Shown: one piece after another, positions 21,268 through 30,600 of the stretch
Numbering within the stretch: the first letter of the stretch is position 1
Layout: every line of letters begins with the position of its first letter
Source of the DNA: Candidatus Contendobacter odensis Run_B_J11
GTDB lineage: Bacteria > Pseudomonadota > Gammaproteobacteria > Competibacterales > Competibacteraceae
NCBI RefSeq assembly: GCF_000531125.1
Contig: NZ_CBTK010000024.1
Coordinates: 59,911 to 123,910, forward strand
Direction: 5' to 3'
DNA length: 64,000 nt
Translations under genes and position numbers: made by a program
Notes under the pieces: generated by a model
Seen by the model: the letters and a program-made list of their open reading frames with translations, nothing else
Told to the model about the DNA's origin: nothing
Database searches by the model: none

Positions 21268-22736
21268 GGTTCCTCCTGCGTCGGTTGAAACAGCCGATCC
21301 AGTAAATCGGCGTCGTCGAAATGCCGTCGGCCCACAAAAGCAATGGCATGGCGTCCACGCTCGCGCATCGCGCCGGCTGAGAGTACGCCCATCGGCCATA
21401 ACCACCAGCGCTCGGCCCGTTCGCTGCCTGCGACTAATCCGTCCGGCCCGAACAAGCTGCGTGGAGCACCGTTTTCCACTGGAACGGTATAAAGCGCGGT
21501 GTAATCGCGCCCGTCCAGCGCTATCGTCTCACCGGGCCGGTCGGCATAAATCCGTTGCAAAGCGTGACTGCCGGCGGACAGCCGAAGGATCAGCCGTTCA
21601 CCATGGCCGAGAGTAGGCGCCGGTTGCGGCGCCAGCGGCGGTTCGGCCCATTGCGCCGTTTCCGGTTGCAGTCGCAGCGCCGGGCTGGGAAAAAGCTGGT
21701 GATAACAGCCGCAGGCGTGGATGCTGTCGTACAGCAGCGCTTGGCCTGATCGATCCAGCGTTACCCGCCATAAAACACCATCCAGCGGCCCGCCCAGCAG
21801 GTCGAACGCACCGGTTCGTGGCCGGGCGGCGAACCAGATGAGATAGTTGAGTTGCAGCAACGGCTCGCCTCGCCAACGAGCATAAGAGACATAGCGATAG
21901 ACCGTCGGATCGGCGGGATTGACCGTTGGGATGCCATCCACCCGCCAGTAGGGAGTACCGGGTCGGTCGGCATCGGTGGCGACATCGATCTCCCAGAGGG
22001 GAGCATGAGCCGTGAACAGCGCTTCAATCTGGGCCGGCGTTGGTTCGGGAACGTTGAGCGCGTCGCGGGCAATGTCGGCCGGATTCATCGGAACCGGCAG
22101 CGCGGGGTCCAGCCCAAACCGGCGCAACGCACCTTGCACCGGCAAGGTCGCCAGCGGTTGAGCGAACAGCGCCCGAGTTTCCTCCTGAGCGCGGTAAATA
22201 CCGAAATCCACCGGCAGCGCAGTCAACGGATACAGCCCCAGTACCTGATGCACCGTGTGGTAATCGTCCGCAACCTGCGCCCGTTGCCGGATCAGCGCGA
22301 GTCGTTCGGCATCAGCCAGATCAATGATTCGCAGTGTGGTGGCGCAGCGTTCCAGAACAGCGGGAACCTCGCTAGTCGGCGCATGACGGCGATTGAGCGG
22401 GGTTTGAACCGAATCCGGCAACGAATCCCATTCGATCCGCCGGGCTTCTCGATCCAGTCCATTCAGGCGCGCCAGCCAGGCCGCAGTTTCAGCAGGATTC
22501 AGCGCCTGCTCGCGGTAACTGCTCAAAAACCGGTCCACCCGCAGATAGGGAAAATCAGGAATCCGGGCCGACGAGGAGGGTGTGACGCCATGCTCGACCA
22601 TGACTGCATCCAAGGCAGCATACAGTTCCAGACAGTGGTCGGCGGCGGGATTATGAAGCAGTCGAGGCGGATTCACAGCGCACGCAACAAGCAGGACTGC
22701 CCACGGCAAAATCGCCAGCTCGCGTCTCAGTCTCAT
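21264..22736 (-). CDS. Predicted lipoprotein of unknown function, paired with DUF3047
   Basis: The 490-residue protein begins MRLRRELAILPWAVLLVAC, a lipoprotein signal with lipobox LVAC, so it is probably anchored to the outer membrane. GGAG about eight bases upstream of 22736 supports this start; ATGs at 22751 and 22757 are alternatives. I recognise no catalytic domain. Notable features are YVSYARWRGEPLLQLNYLIWF (about 330-350) and a Cys-Gly-Cys-Tyr-His motif (about 393) followed by FPSP. It is translationally coupled to the DUF3047 gene and divergent from the pterin operon. Confidence 0.8.
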   Translation of the reverse strand: MRLRRELAILPWAVLLVACAVNPPRLLHNPAADHCLELYAALDAVMVEHGVTPSSSARIPDFPYLRVDRFLSSYREQALNPAETAAWLARLNGLDREARRIEWDSLPDSVQTPLNRRHAPTSEVPAVLERCATTLRIIDLADAERLALIRQRAQVADDYHTVHQVLGLYPLTALPVDFGIYRAQEETRALFAQPLATLPVQGALRRFGLDPALPVPMNPADIARDALNVPEPTPAQIEALFTAHAPLWEIDVATDADRPGTPYWRVDGIPTVNPADPTVYRYVSYARWRGEPLLQLNYLIWFAARPRTGAFDLLGGPLDGVLWRVTLDRSGQALLYDSIHACGCYHQLFPSPALRLQPETAQWAEPPLAPQPAPTLGHGERLILRLSAGSHALQRIYADRPGETIALDGRDYTALYTVPVENGAPRSLFGPDGLVAGSERAERWWLWPMGVLSAGAMRERGRHAIAFVGRRHFDDADLLDRLFQPTQEEP

Positions 22737-22868
22737 CCCGTGTATCTCCATTTTCATGGCCTGCTTTTTCAGGGACTCCGCATTGGTTCGGGTGTTCCCC
22801 GGTATGATTTCACCGACCCGACCCGGGTGCCGGCTATAATCGCGATATTTCCAACCGGGGGAGATGCC

Positions 22869-23936
22869 ATGCGCGTTTATTTGCTCTCGACGGCGGTTGC
22901 ACCGCTGGGTTCTGGAATGGGCGGTGGGGTAGAACACATGGTTGTCACCGCCGCCTGCCAGTTGCAAAAGCTCGGTCACCGCGTGTCGATCATCGCTCCC
23001 ATGGGTTCAGTGTCCGGCCTACCGGATCTGATCATTTTGCCTGGCCGGCTGGCGCCAACAGCAGTGACCTACGGGCGTGACCTGCCCCTTCCTATCGAGG
23101 CCGATGCCTTTCTAATCACAGCACTGCGCTGGTTGACAGCACGGGTACAGTCCGACGATGTGATCCTGAACTTTTCCTATGACTGGCTCCCGTTATTCCT
23201 GGGCGATTATCTGCCCTGCCCGCTGGCAACCTTGATCAGCATGGGGCCATTGAACCGCTCGATGGATTTGGAAATCCACCGCTGCGCCGCCCGTCACCCA
23301 GAACATGTCGCTTTTCTCAGCGCTGCCCAAGCCGCCAGTTTCGATATGAGTAACCCGATCCGGTTGATCGCGCCAGGATTGGAACTGGCGCAATACCCCT
23401 ACAATGCTCACCCCGGTCACGCCGTGGGCTGGTTGGGGCGAATCGCGCCGGAAAAGGGCCTGGAAGATATCTTCGCCCTATCAGCCCGTACCGGAATCAC
23501 CGTCATGGTATTCGGTGTGATGCAGCAGCCCAGCTATTGGGATCGACTGATGAAAGGCTATCCCAACGCTACAGTACGCTACGGCGGCTTTCTAACGATG
23601 CCGGCGCTGGCCGCAGCGGTGCGGGACTTTCGGGCGTTGCTGATGACGCCAAAATGGCTGGAAGCCTTCGGCATTGTAGGTATCGAGGCGCTGGCCTGTG
23701 GCACCCCGGTCATCGCGTATCAGCGCGGTGGCGTCAGCGAGTATGTCCGCGATGGAGAAACCGGTTGGCTGGTGCAACCCGATGATCTCGAAGGATTATG
23801 CGCGGCAGCCGAACAGATCGATACCATTGACCGGGCGCGTTGCCGGGCGCTGGTGGAAAATCACTATACCGTAGCGCATTACGGCGCAGCATTAGCCGAT
23901 TGGTTGCAAGCATTGACGACGGGGACAATCGGATGA
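22869..23936 (+). CDS. UDP-glucose:tetrahydrobiopterin glucosyltransferase-like GT4 enzyme
   Basis: The 355-residue protein is a GT-B fold family 4 glycosyltransferase. The N-terminal LSTAVAPLGSGMGGGVEH and the central LNFSYDWLPLFLG and LISMGPLNRSMD resemble, from memory, the cyanobacterial enzyme that glucosylates tetrahydrobiopterin. The C-terminal nucleotide-sugar domain has GWLGRIAPEKGLED (about 188) and EAFGIVGIEALACGTPVIAY (about 265) with the EX7E pair. GGGGGAG precedes the ATG at 22869. The ATGA overlap with a PTPS-family gene supports a pterin acceptor; this is inference. A generic GT4 role is the alternative. Confidence 0.8.
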   Translation: MRVYLLSTAVAPLGSGMGGGVEHMVVTAACQLQKLGHRVSIIAPMGSVSGLPDLIILPGRLAPTAVTYGRDLPLPIEADAFLITALRWLTARVQSDDVILNFSYDWLPLFLGDYLPCPLATLISMGPLNRSMDLEIHRCAARHPEHVAFLSAAQAASFDMSNPIRLIAPGLELAQYPYNAHPGHAVGWLGRIAPEKGLEDIFALSARTGITVMVFGVMQQPSYWDRLMKGYPNATVRYGGFLTMPALAAAVRDFRALLMTPKWLEAFGIVGIEALACGTPVIAYQRGGVSEYVRDGETGWLVQPDDLEGLCAAAEQIDTIDRARCRALVENHYTVAHYGAALADWLQALTTGTIG

Positions 23937-24484
23937 CCATGCCGGATCGACAGCGGAGTTGTACCCTTCATATCCGCAAGGATGCGCTCAAATTCTCCGC
24001 CGCCCACATGACCGTATTTCCCGACGGCGGCAAGGAAAACCTGCACGGCCATAATTATCAGGTCGAACTGGCGGTGGAACTGGCGGAACCGCCAGCACTG
24101 GCGCACATGCTCAGCTATGAGGTGTTCAAACAGGCGTTGCGGGCGGCCTGCAATGAATGGGATGAGAAGGTGCTGATCGCTGCGGATAATCCATGGCTGG
24201 AAATGCTGGCCGCTGCCGATGGTGAATACGCCTTCCGGCTGTGCGGCAAGCGTTATGTGCTGCCCACTGATGAAGTGGTGGTGCTGGCGGTAGACAATAT
24301 TACTGCCGAAAACCTGGCCCGGCTGTTATGCGAGCGATTCTGGGAGCAACTGGCCCGCGACCACTCGATTTTCTGGCCCGAACGGATCACCGCAGTGAGC
24401 GTGCGGATCGACGAATCGCGGGGTCAGGGCGCGACCTATCGCATGGGCTTTGGCAACCGATCATCGGAGATCGTTAGTGAATAA
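23933..24484 (+). CDS. PTPS/QueD-family pterin enzyme with altered catalytic residues
   Basis: The 183-residue protein has the family zinc site H25, H38 and H40 (FSAAHMT and LHGHNY) and the later TAENLARLLCERF helix. The catalytic Cys normally a few residues before HGH is absent: the segment reads G-G-K-E-N-L before HGH, an ExxHGH pattern. The usual Asp-His pair is D77-E78 (WDEKVL). An insertion of about 30 residues follows. It is flanked by a pterin-glucosyltransferase-like gene (ATGA overlap) and an SDR, suggesting a role in biopterin-type synthesis rather than queuosine. The exact reaction is uncertain. Confidence 0.82.
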   Translation: MTMPDRQRSCTLHIRKDALKFSAAHMTVFPDGGKENLHGHNYQVELAVELAEPPALAHMLSYEVFKQALRAACNEWDEKVLIAADNPWLEMLAAADGEYAFRLCGKRYVLPTDEVVVLAVDNITAENLARLLCERFWEQLARDHSIFWPERITAVSVRIDESRGQGATYRMGFGNRSSEIVSE

Positions 24485-25211
24485 CCTAGCAAATTCCTTG
24501 CCGTTGCGACACCAAGTTGCTTTGATCACTGGCGGAGCTCGGGGCATCGGTGCGGCTACAGCGGAGGCGCTGGCGCACAAAGGTGCGCACGTCATTGTCG
24601 CCAGCCGTAGCCAAGTGGAATTGACCACCACGGTCGCGCAACTACACGCCAAAGGTTTCAGCGCCTCGTCACGGGTCTTGGATGTCGCCGACGATAGGGC
24701 GGTGAAAATTGCATTTGCCGATATTGCCGCCGAGTTTGGCCGGCTGGATGTTCTGGTCAACAATGCTGCTATTCTGCTGAGCGGGCCATTTACCGGGATG
24801 GCAATGAGCGATTGGGATCGGCTGATGGCGATCAATCTGCGTGGAGCCGTGCTGTGCGCACAGCAGGCATTTCAGTGGATGCGGGAGGGCAGCGGCAGCA
24901 TTGTCAATGTGTCTTCGCTGGGCGGGGTGCCGGGCACTGAGAAATTCCCCGGCTATGCCGCCTACACGGTCAGTAAATTTGCCCTGACCGGCTTGACCGA
25001 GGCACTGGCCGCTGAGGGTAAAGCGCAGGGCATTCGGGTGAATGGCGTGGCGCCGGGCGCTGTAGATACCGAAATGTTGCGTAAGGCCGCACCGCATTTA
25101 CGGACTCACACCGGTCCCGCTGACGTCGCCAAAGTCATCGCTTTTCTGTGCGATTCCGCCGAATCCGGCTGCATGAGCGGCGCGACTCTGGTGATCAATA
25201 GCAATGAGTGA
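24477..25211 (+). CDS. Short-chain dehydrogenase, possible sepiapterin/pteridine reductase
   Basis: The 244-residue classical SDR has the NADP-binding GGARGIG, NNAA, catalytic Ser in VSSLGGVP and YTVSK (about residue 163). In the tetrahydrobiopterin pathway the step after PTPS is sepiapterin reductase, also an SDR, so this role is inferred from the operon. The GTG start at 24477 has GGAGA at 24466-24470 and overlaps the PTPS-family stop. A generic 3-oxoacyl-ACP-reductase-like SDR is the alternative reading. Confidence 0.82.
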   Translation: MNNLANSLPLRHQVALITGGARGIGAATAEALAHKGAHVIVASRSQVELTTTVAQLHAKGFSASSRVLDVADDRAVKIAFADIAAEFGRLDVLVNNAAILLSGPFTGMAMSDWDRLMAINLRGAVLCAQQAFQWMREGSGSIVNVSSLGGVPGTEKFPGYAAYTVSKFALTGLTEALAAEGKAQGIRVNGVAPGAVDTEMLRKAAPHLRTHTGPADVAKVIAFLCDSAESGCMSGATLVINSNE

Positions 25212-25407
25212 ACTTCACCGCCACTGATTGATCATTACATCAACCATGGCTTTTTATTTGGTACTGTAAATTTTCCTGCGATCTCAACCATCAGTCGGGG
25301 ATCCCGATGCACCCCATCTAATAGAATCAAGATGACTGGATAAAATCAACACTCTAGCCTGCGCCGAGAACTATTGCCATTATGGCAAAATTTACCGGAG
25401 GAATTTT
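25212..25407 (+). promoter_or_regulatory. Leader of the glycosidase gene with 15-bp palindrome
   Basis: This A+T-rich spacer contains a perfect palindrome TTGCCAT-T-ATGGCAA (25374-25388), nine bases before the GGAGGA ribosome site (25397-25402) of the GTG start at 25408. TAAAAT at 25341-25346 is a possible -10. The palindrome could be an operator or a leader hairpin. Confidence 0.45.
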
Positions 25408-27570
25408 GTGGAACGCGCTATATCTTATCGATTATTTATACGGTTAATTATTTGTTGTTTATCAGAATGCCTGGCTCTTTCCATCTGCCTTGCACAAGAT
25501 CAGAGCGTTACGATTTCTGTTGCGATTGGAAATCCTCTTAACCATTTCATTCCTTCTCAAACCTTCGGCGCCGGTATTGACGGTCACGAATATGGCGACA
25601 CCAAGAAAATCTTCACCGAGAAGAATATTGCGGCGATGAAGTCGGTGGGCTTTGGCCCACTCAGTTATCGGCTAAGGACTGAGCTGGGAATAGAAACATG
25701 GCATTGGAATAATGCAGGACAATGGAGTGACCCGGTTCATCAGCGTGGCTATTGGGTGTCGAGGGCTGAGTCATCCAAGCCCATTGAGCAGTCTTATGGC
25801 TACCGATTACCGCGCCGAGGCAATACCATTGATCAGGCTAATAATGATGGGTATTCACGGCTTGATGATGGCGATCAGCACACCTTCTGGAAGAGCAATC
25901 CCTATCTGGATCAGCATTTTACCGGCGAAGATAATGCGCGTCATCCTCAGTGGGTGGTCGTGGACTTTACCAAGTCTACTCCAATAAACGCATTGCGTAT
26001 TGATTGGGTTCGCCCCTACGCTACTGAATATACCGTTGAATATTGCACCACGACCAAGCCCAATGACATTGAAGATGAAGTGCCGACTGAGTGGCATACC
26101 TTTCCATGGGGAACGTTTGACAATGAGAAAGGGACGTCTCAATTAAAGCAGCTTTCCCCAACGCCGATCTCAACCCGTTTTGTGCGGATCATGCTCAAGA
26201 AAAGCTCTGGTACTATCCCCAAGAAGGTCTCCGATGTTCGTGATCATCTTGGTTATGCAATTCAAGAGATTAAGTTGGGAACAATCAACGCAGGTGGCAA
26301 ATTCCAGGACCGGGTTCGCCATGCAAAAGGCAACGTGAAACAGACACCGATGTATGTATCATCCACCGACCCATGGCATTCGATCCACGATAGAAATCCA
26401 AATACAGAACAGCCTGGCTTCGATAGAGTTTACAATAGTGGCCTCACGAACAGCCAGCCGATGCTTTTGCCGGTAGGCGTTCTATATGACACCCCAGAAA
26501 ATGCGGCGGCGGCAATTCGATATCTTAAATCCCACAGTTATCCTGTTACTCAGATTGAAATGGGAGAAGAACCTGATGGACAATACGTCACCCCAGAAGA
26601 TTACGGCGCTCTTTATATCCAGGTGGCTGATGCCATTCATGCGATTGATCCTGAACTGAAGTTGGGGGGACCGTGTTTTCAAACGACCATTAACGAATAC
26701 AAGGTTTGGCCGATTGGCAATGAAAAGAGAACCTGGATGACTCGGTTTTTAAGTTATTTGAAGGAGCGTAATCACGAAAAAGACTACTCATTCTTTTCGT
26801 TCGAGTGGTATCCCTTTGACCAGGGTTGCATAAGCACAGCGCCTCAATTGGCTGCGCACCCTGATCTTTTGCGTGGTGTTATTGAGCGCCTGCAACGCGA
26901 TGGACTCTCTCCGTCCATTCCATGGATGATGACTGAATACGGTTATTCAGCTTTTTCCTGCCGTGCCGAGGTTGACATTGAGGGGGCGCTTTTCAATGCC
27001 GATGCGGTAGCGCTCTTTTTATCACTTGGCGGAGATCGCGTTTATCTGTACGGCTACGAACCAGGAAATCTTATGGATGAACTTTCCTGCAACTCGTGGG
27101 GCAACAACATGATATTTCTAGCTGATGACGACTTAAAGATTAGATATCGGACAGCCACCTATTTTGGGGCGAAGATGATCAATGAAAATTGGGTTAAGCC
27201 GGGGGATCAACCTCACGAGGTTTATGAAGCCACTTCCAGCCTTCTCAATAAGATTGGTCAACCTCTCATTTCTGCGTATGCGTTGCGGAGACCTGATCAA
27301 CTCTGGAGTATTCTCATTATCAATAAAGACCCCATAAATAGTTATCCAATAAATCTGGAGTTTCATGATAAGACCACAAGAAAAATGACTATTGCGAAGG
27401 GTGATATTGAACTTTTCCAATATTCTCGTGATCAGTACCAATGGAAATCTAATGGGGAGCATGGGCGCCCTAGCAAAAGCGATCTTCCAGTGCATAAAAC
27501 AATCCCTTTGGATCAAGTGGCGTTGCCGCCGTATTCGCTCTCAGTCATTCTGGTTCATCTTCCAGACTGA
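25408..27570 (+). CDS. Secreted glycoside hydrolase-like protein with discoidin/F5-8C module
   Basis: The 720-residue protein begins with a signal peptide (hydrophobic to about residue 29, ICLAQDQ). Residues about 130-305 resemble an F5/8 type C (discoidin) carbohydrate-binding module (DGDQHTFWKSN..., WVVVDF, LRIDWVRPYATEYTVEY, RFVRIML). The rest looks like a clan-A TIM barrel, with a Glu in EMGEEPDGQYV (about 390) and another in MMTEYGYS (about 510) as candidate acid/base and nucleophile. The GH family is not certain. Base composition is strikingly lower in G+C than flanking genes (23 of 60 at 26521-26580). The next gene is an exopolysaccharide synthase. Confidence 0.75.
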   Translation: MERAISYRLFIRLIICCLSECLALSICLAQDQSVTISVAIGNPLNHFIPSQTFGAGIDGHEYGDTKKIFTEKNIAAMKSVGFGPLSYRLRTELGIETWHWNNAGQWSDPVHQRGYWVSRAESSKPIEQSYGYRLPRRGNTIDQANNDGYSRLDDGDQHTFWKSNPYLDQHFTGEDNARHPQWVVVDFTKSTPINALRIDWVRPYATEYTVEYCTTTKPNDIEDEVPTEWHTFPWGTFDNEKGTSQLKQLSPTPISTRFVRIMLKKSSGTIPKKVSDVRDHLGYAIQEIKLGTINAGGKFQDRVRHAKGNVKQTPMYVSSTDPWHSIHDRNPNTEQPGFDRVYNSGLTNSQPMLLPVGVLYDTPENAAAAIRYLKSHSYPVTQIEMGEEPDGQYVTPEDYGALYIQVADAIHAIDPELKLGGPCFQTTINEYKVWPIGNEKRTWMTRFLSYLKERNHEKDYSFFSFEWYPFDQGCISTAPQLAAHPDLLRGVIERLQRDGLSPSIPWMMTEYGYSAFSCRAEVDIEGALFNADAVALFLSLGGDRVYLYGYEPGNLMDELSCNSWGNNMIFLADDDLKIRYRTATYFGAKMINENWVKPGDQPHEVYEATSSLLNKIGQPLISAYALRRPDQLWSILIINKDPINSYPINLEFHDKTTRKMTIAKGDIELFQYSRDQYQWKSNGEHGRPSKSDLPVHKTIPLDQVALPPYSLSVILVHLPD

Positions 27571-27641
27571 CTGGGTTTTTCTCATCTCGCAGACAACGCC
27601 ACAGCCTCATTGAATAAAACAAAAGGTATAGGTTGAATTGA

Positions 27642-30600
27642 ATGTCCACTCCAAATGACTCCCCAGCCAACGGGCAAGGCGAGTCCCCCGCCCAACCCGT
27701 TTTCTTCGATCCCAGCCGCAAACGCTGGCCGCGCATGCGGCTGGGAATGGTGATCCTCGGCTTGACGTTATCCCTGCTGCTAGGGGCGCTGGTTCTTAGC
27801 ATCCTGGTCAGTCCGATACTGCCGGCGCTCAGTCTGCCCAGTGCCAGTATTGTGCCTCACGGCGCCCACCTGGCGCCGCCCGTGCCCACGCTGTCCACCG
27901 AGCGAGCGCTGACGCGCCGCGAACGCGCCCTGCGCGATACCGAAGCCAAGCTGATGCAAGAGAAGGAACGCAGCCTGCGCCACCTGTTGACGCAGTTCCC
28001 AAAGACCAACCGCATTCCTAATGATCAACCGCTCACTATCGGATTCTTCGTGAACTGGGACGACGCCAGCATGAGTTCCCTTAAGGAAAATCTGGACAGC
28101 CTGGATCTGGTGATTCCCGAATGGCTGCACCTCGCGGGCGAGGATGGATCGGTTCGAGAGGATGATCCCAACCGGACGGCGCAGGTCGTCCAGTATATTC
28201 GCACCCGCCGTCCTGATTTGCGGATCATGCCGTTGGTGAACAACTGGAGCGGTAGCGAATGGGAGGGCGCCAAGCTGGGCCGCATGCTGATGAACCCGGC
28301 TGCTCGCGCCCGCGTTATCGAGCAATTGGTCGCTTATGCGGATCGCAACGGTTTTGCCGGAATCAGCATCGACTTTGAATCCATCCCGGTCAAGGCTCAG
28401 CCTGATTTTCGCCGCTTTATCGCCGAGTTGTACGCGGTGCTGCATCCCAAAAATTTGCAACTGTCGATCAATGTGCCGGCCAGCGATCCGGCTTTCAACT
28501 ACAGTGAACTGGCCCGCCATGCCGACTACCTGATCCTGATGGCTTACGACGAACACTGGGCGACCGGCACGGCGGGTCCCATTGCCAGCCTGCATTGGTT
28601 TGCCGATGTTCTACGCCAGCGCCAGCGTGACGTGCCAGCCCAAAAAATGATCGTCGCTATCGGCAATTATGGCTACGACTGGATCAAGGACAGCCACCAT
28701 GCCGAAGAAATGACCTTTGAAGAGGCGGTGCTTACCGCCAAGGAATCGGAGGGCAACATTCGCCTCGACCCGGTTTCGCTCAACCCAACCTTCGATTACG
28801 CCGATGACGATGGCCACATTCACCATGTGTGGCTGCTGGACGCCGTGACGGCGTTCAACCAGATGGTGATCGCCCGTCCGATCCAGCCGCGCGGTTTCGC
28901 TTTATGGCGCCTAGGAGGTGAAGATCCATCGCTGTGGCAGGTGTTCGGCAAACACGGGCCGCTGGACGCGGCACAGGCCGCCCAGTTGCGGGACATTCGC
29001 TTTGCCTATGGGCTGGATTACGAGGGGCAAGGCGAGATTTTGCGCGTCACCGCTCAGCCGCATTCCGGCAGTCGCGATCTCAACTTCGATCCGAAACGCA
29101 ACCTGATTACCTCCGAACAGTTCACGACATTTCCATCTCCCTACATCCTGACCCGGCAGGGTAGCCAGGAGCGCAAGATCGTCTTGACCTTCGATGATGG
29201 CCCTGATCCTCAGTACACGCCCCAGATTCTCGATGCCCTGCGCCAGGCCGGGGTGCATGCCACCTTTTTCATCATCGGGGCTAATGCTGAACTGCACCCG
29301 GATTTGTTGCGTCGCACGGTGGATGAAGGCCACGAAATCGGTAACCACACCTTCACCCATCCGAATATCTCGGTCATTTCGCCTACCCAGTTTGAACTCG
29401 AACTGTCGGCCACCCAACGCCTGCTGGCCAGCGTGGTGGGACGACATTCACTGCTGTTCCGTGCGCCCTACGCTGAGGACTCCGAGCCGGAAACAGTGGA
29501 TCAGGCGCGCCCTATTGATAGGGCCAGCAGCTTGGGCTATCTCGCCGTCGGGATGCAGATCGACCCGGATGACTGGCAACGACCGGGGGTGGACGAGATC
29601 GTGCGCCGCACCGTGGAGGCTGCGGAACGGGGTGACGGCAACGTAGTCCTGCTGCACGATGCCGGCGGCGACCGTAGCCAAACCGTGCAGGCCCTGCCCA
29701 AGCTGATCGAAGCGCTGCGCGGCCGGGGCTTCCAGTTTGTCACGGTCGCCGACCTGCTGAATCGGAGTCGCGACGATGTGATGCCGCTCGTGACCCCCGA
29801 GAGTCTGTGGCAAACCTGGCTGGACGGAGCCGCTTTTGGCGTACTCAACCTGGCGGCGGTGATCGTCCACTGGCTGTTCCTGATCGGCATCGTCCTGGGG
29901 ATCGCCCGCCTGCTGTTTATCGGCACCCTCGCGGTCTACCAGCGCTGGCGCAAGCGCCGCCTCACCTTCGATCCAGCATATTCTCCCGCAGTGGCGGTGG
30001 TGGTGCCCGCCTATAACGAGGAAAAGGTGATTGTGCAGACCATCGCCTCGCTGCTGGCCTGTGATCAGCCTGAGCGCTTCGAGATTATCGTGGTGGATGA
30101 CGGTTCCAGGGACGCCACCTATCGCCTGGTGCGCGACACCTTCGTCGACGAGCCACGAGTGCGGGTCTACACCAAGTCCAACGGCGGCAAGCCGGCGGCG
30201 CTCAACTTTGGCTGGGCGCAGACTCAGGCCGAGATTATCGTGGCCCTCGATGCCGATACGGTCTTCACTCGCGACACCATTACCAAACTGGTTCGCCATT
30301 TCGCCAATCCTCGGGTTGGCGCGGTGGCGGGCAACGCCAAGGTGGGTAACCGCACCAATCTATTGACCTGCTGGCAGGCGCTGGAATACATCACCAGCCA
30401 GAATCTGGATCGCCGCGCTTTCGACGTGCTCAATTGCATCACCGTAGTGCCGGGAGCGGTGGGCGCGTGGCGGCGCGAAGCGGTGGAGCAGGCCGGCGGC
30501 TTCAACGACCTCACCCTGGCGGAGGATGCTGACCTTACCCTGTCCATCCGCAAGCGGGGTTATGCCATCGTCTATGAAGACGAGGCGGTAGCTCTCACCG

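Noticed and set aside
21852..22868. Upstream extension of the pterin glycosyltransferase frame
   Set aside because: It is antisense to the lipoprotein gene, and the conserved N-terminus with a strong ribosome site begins at 22869.
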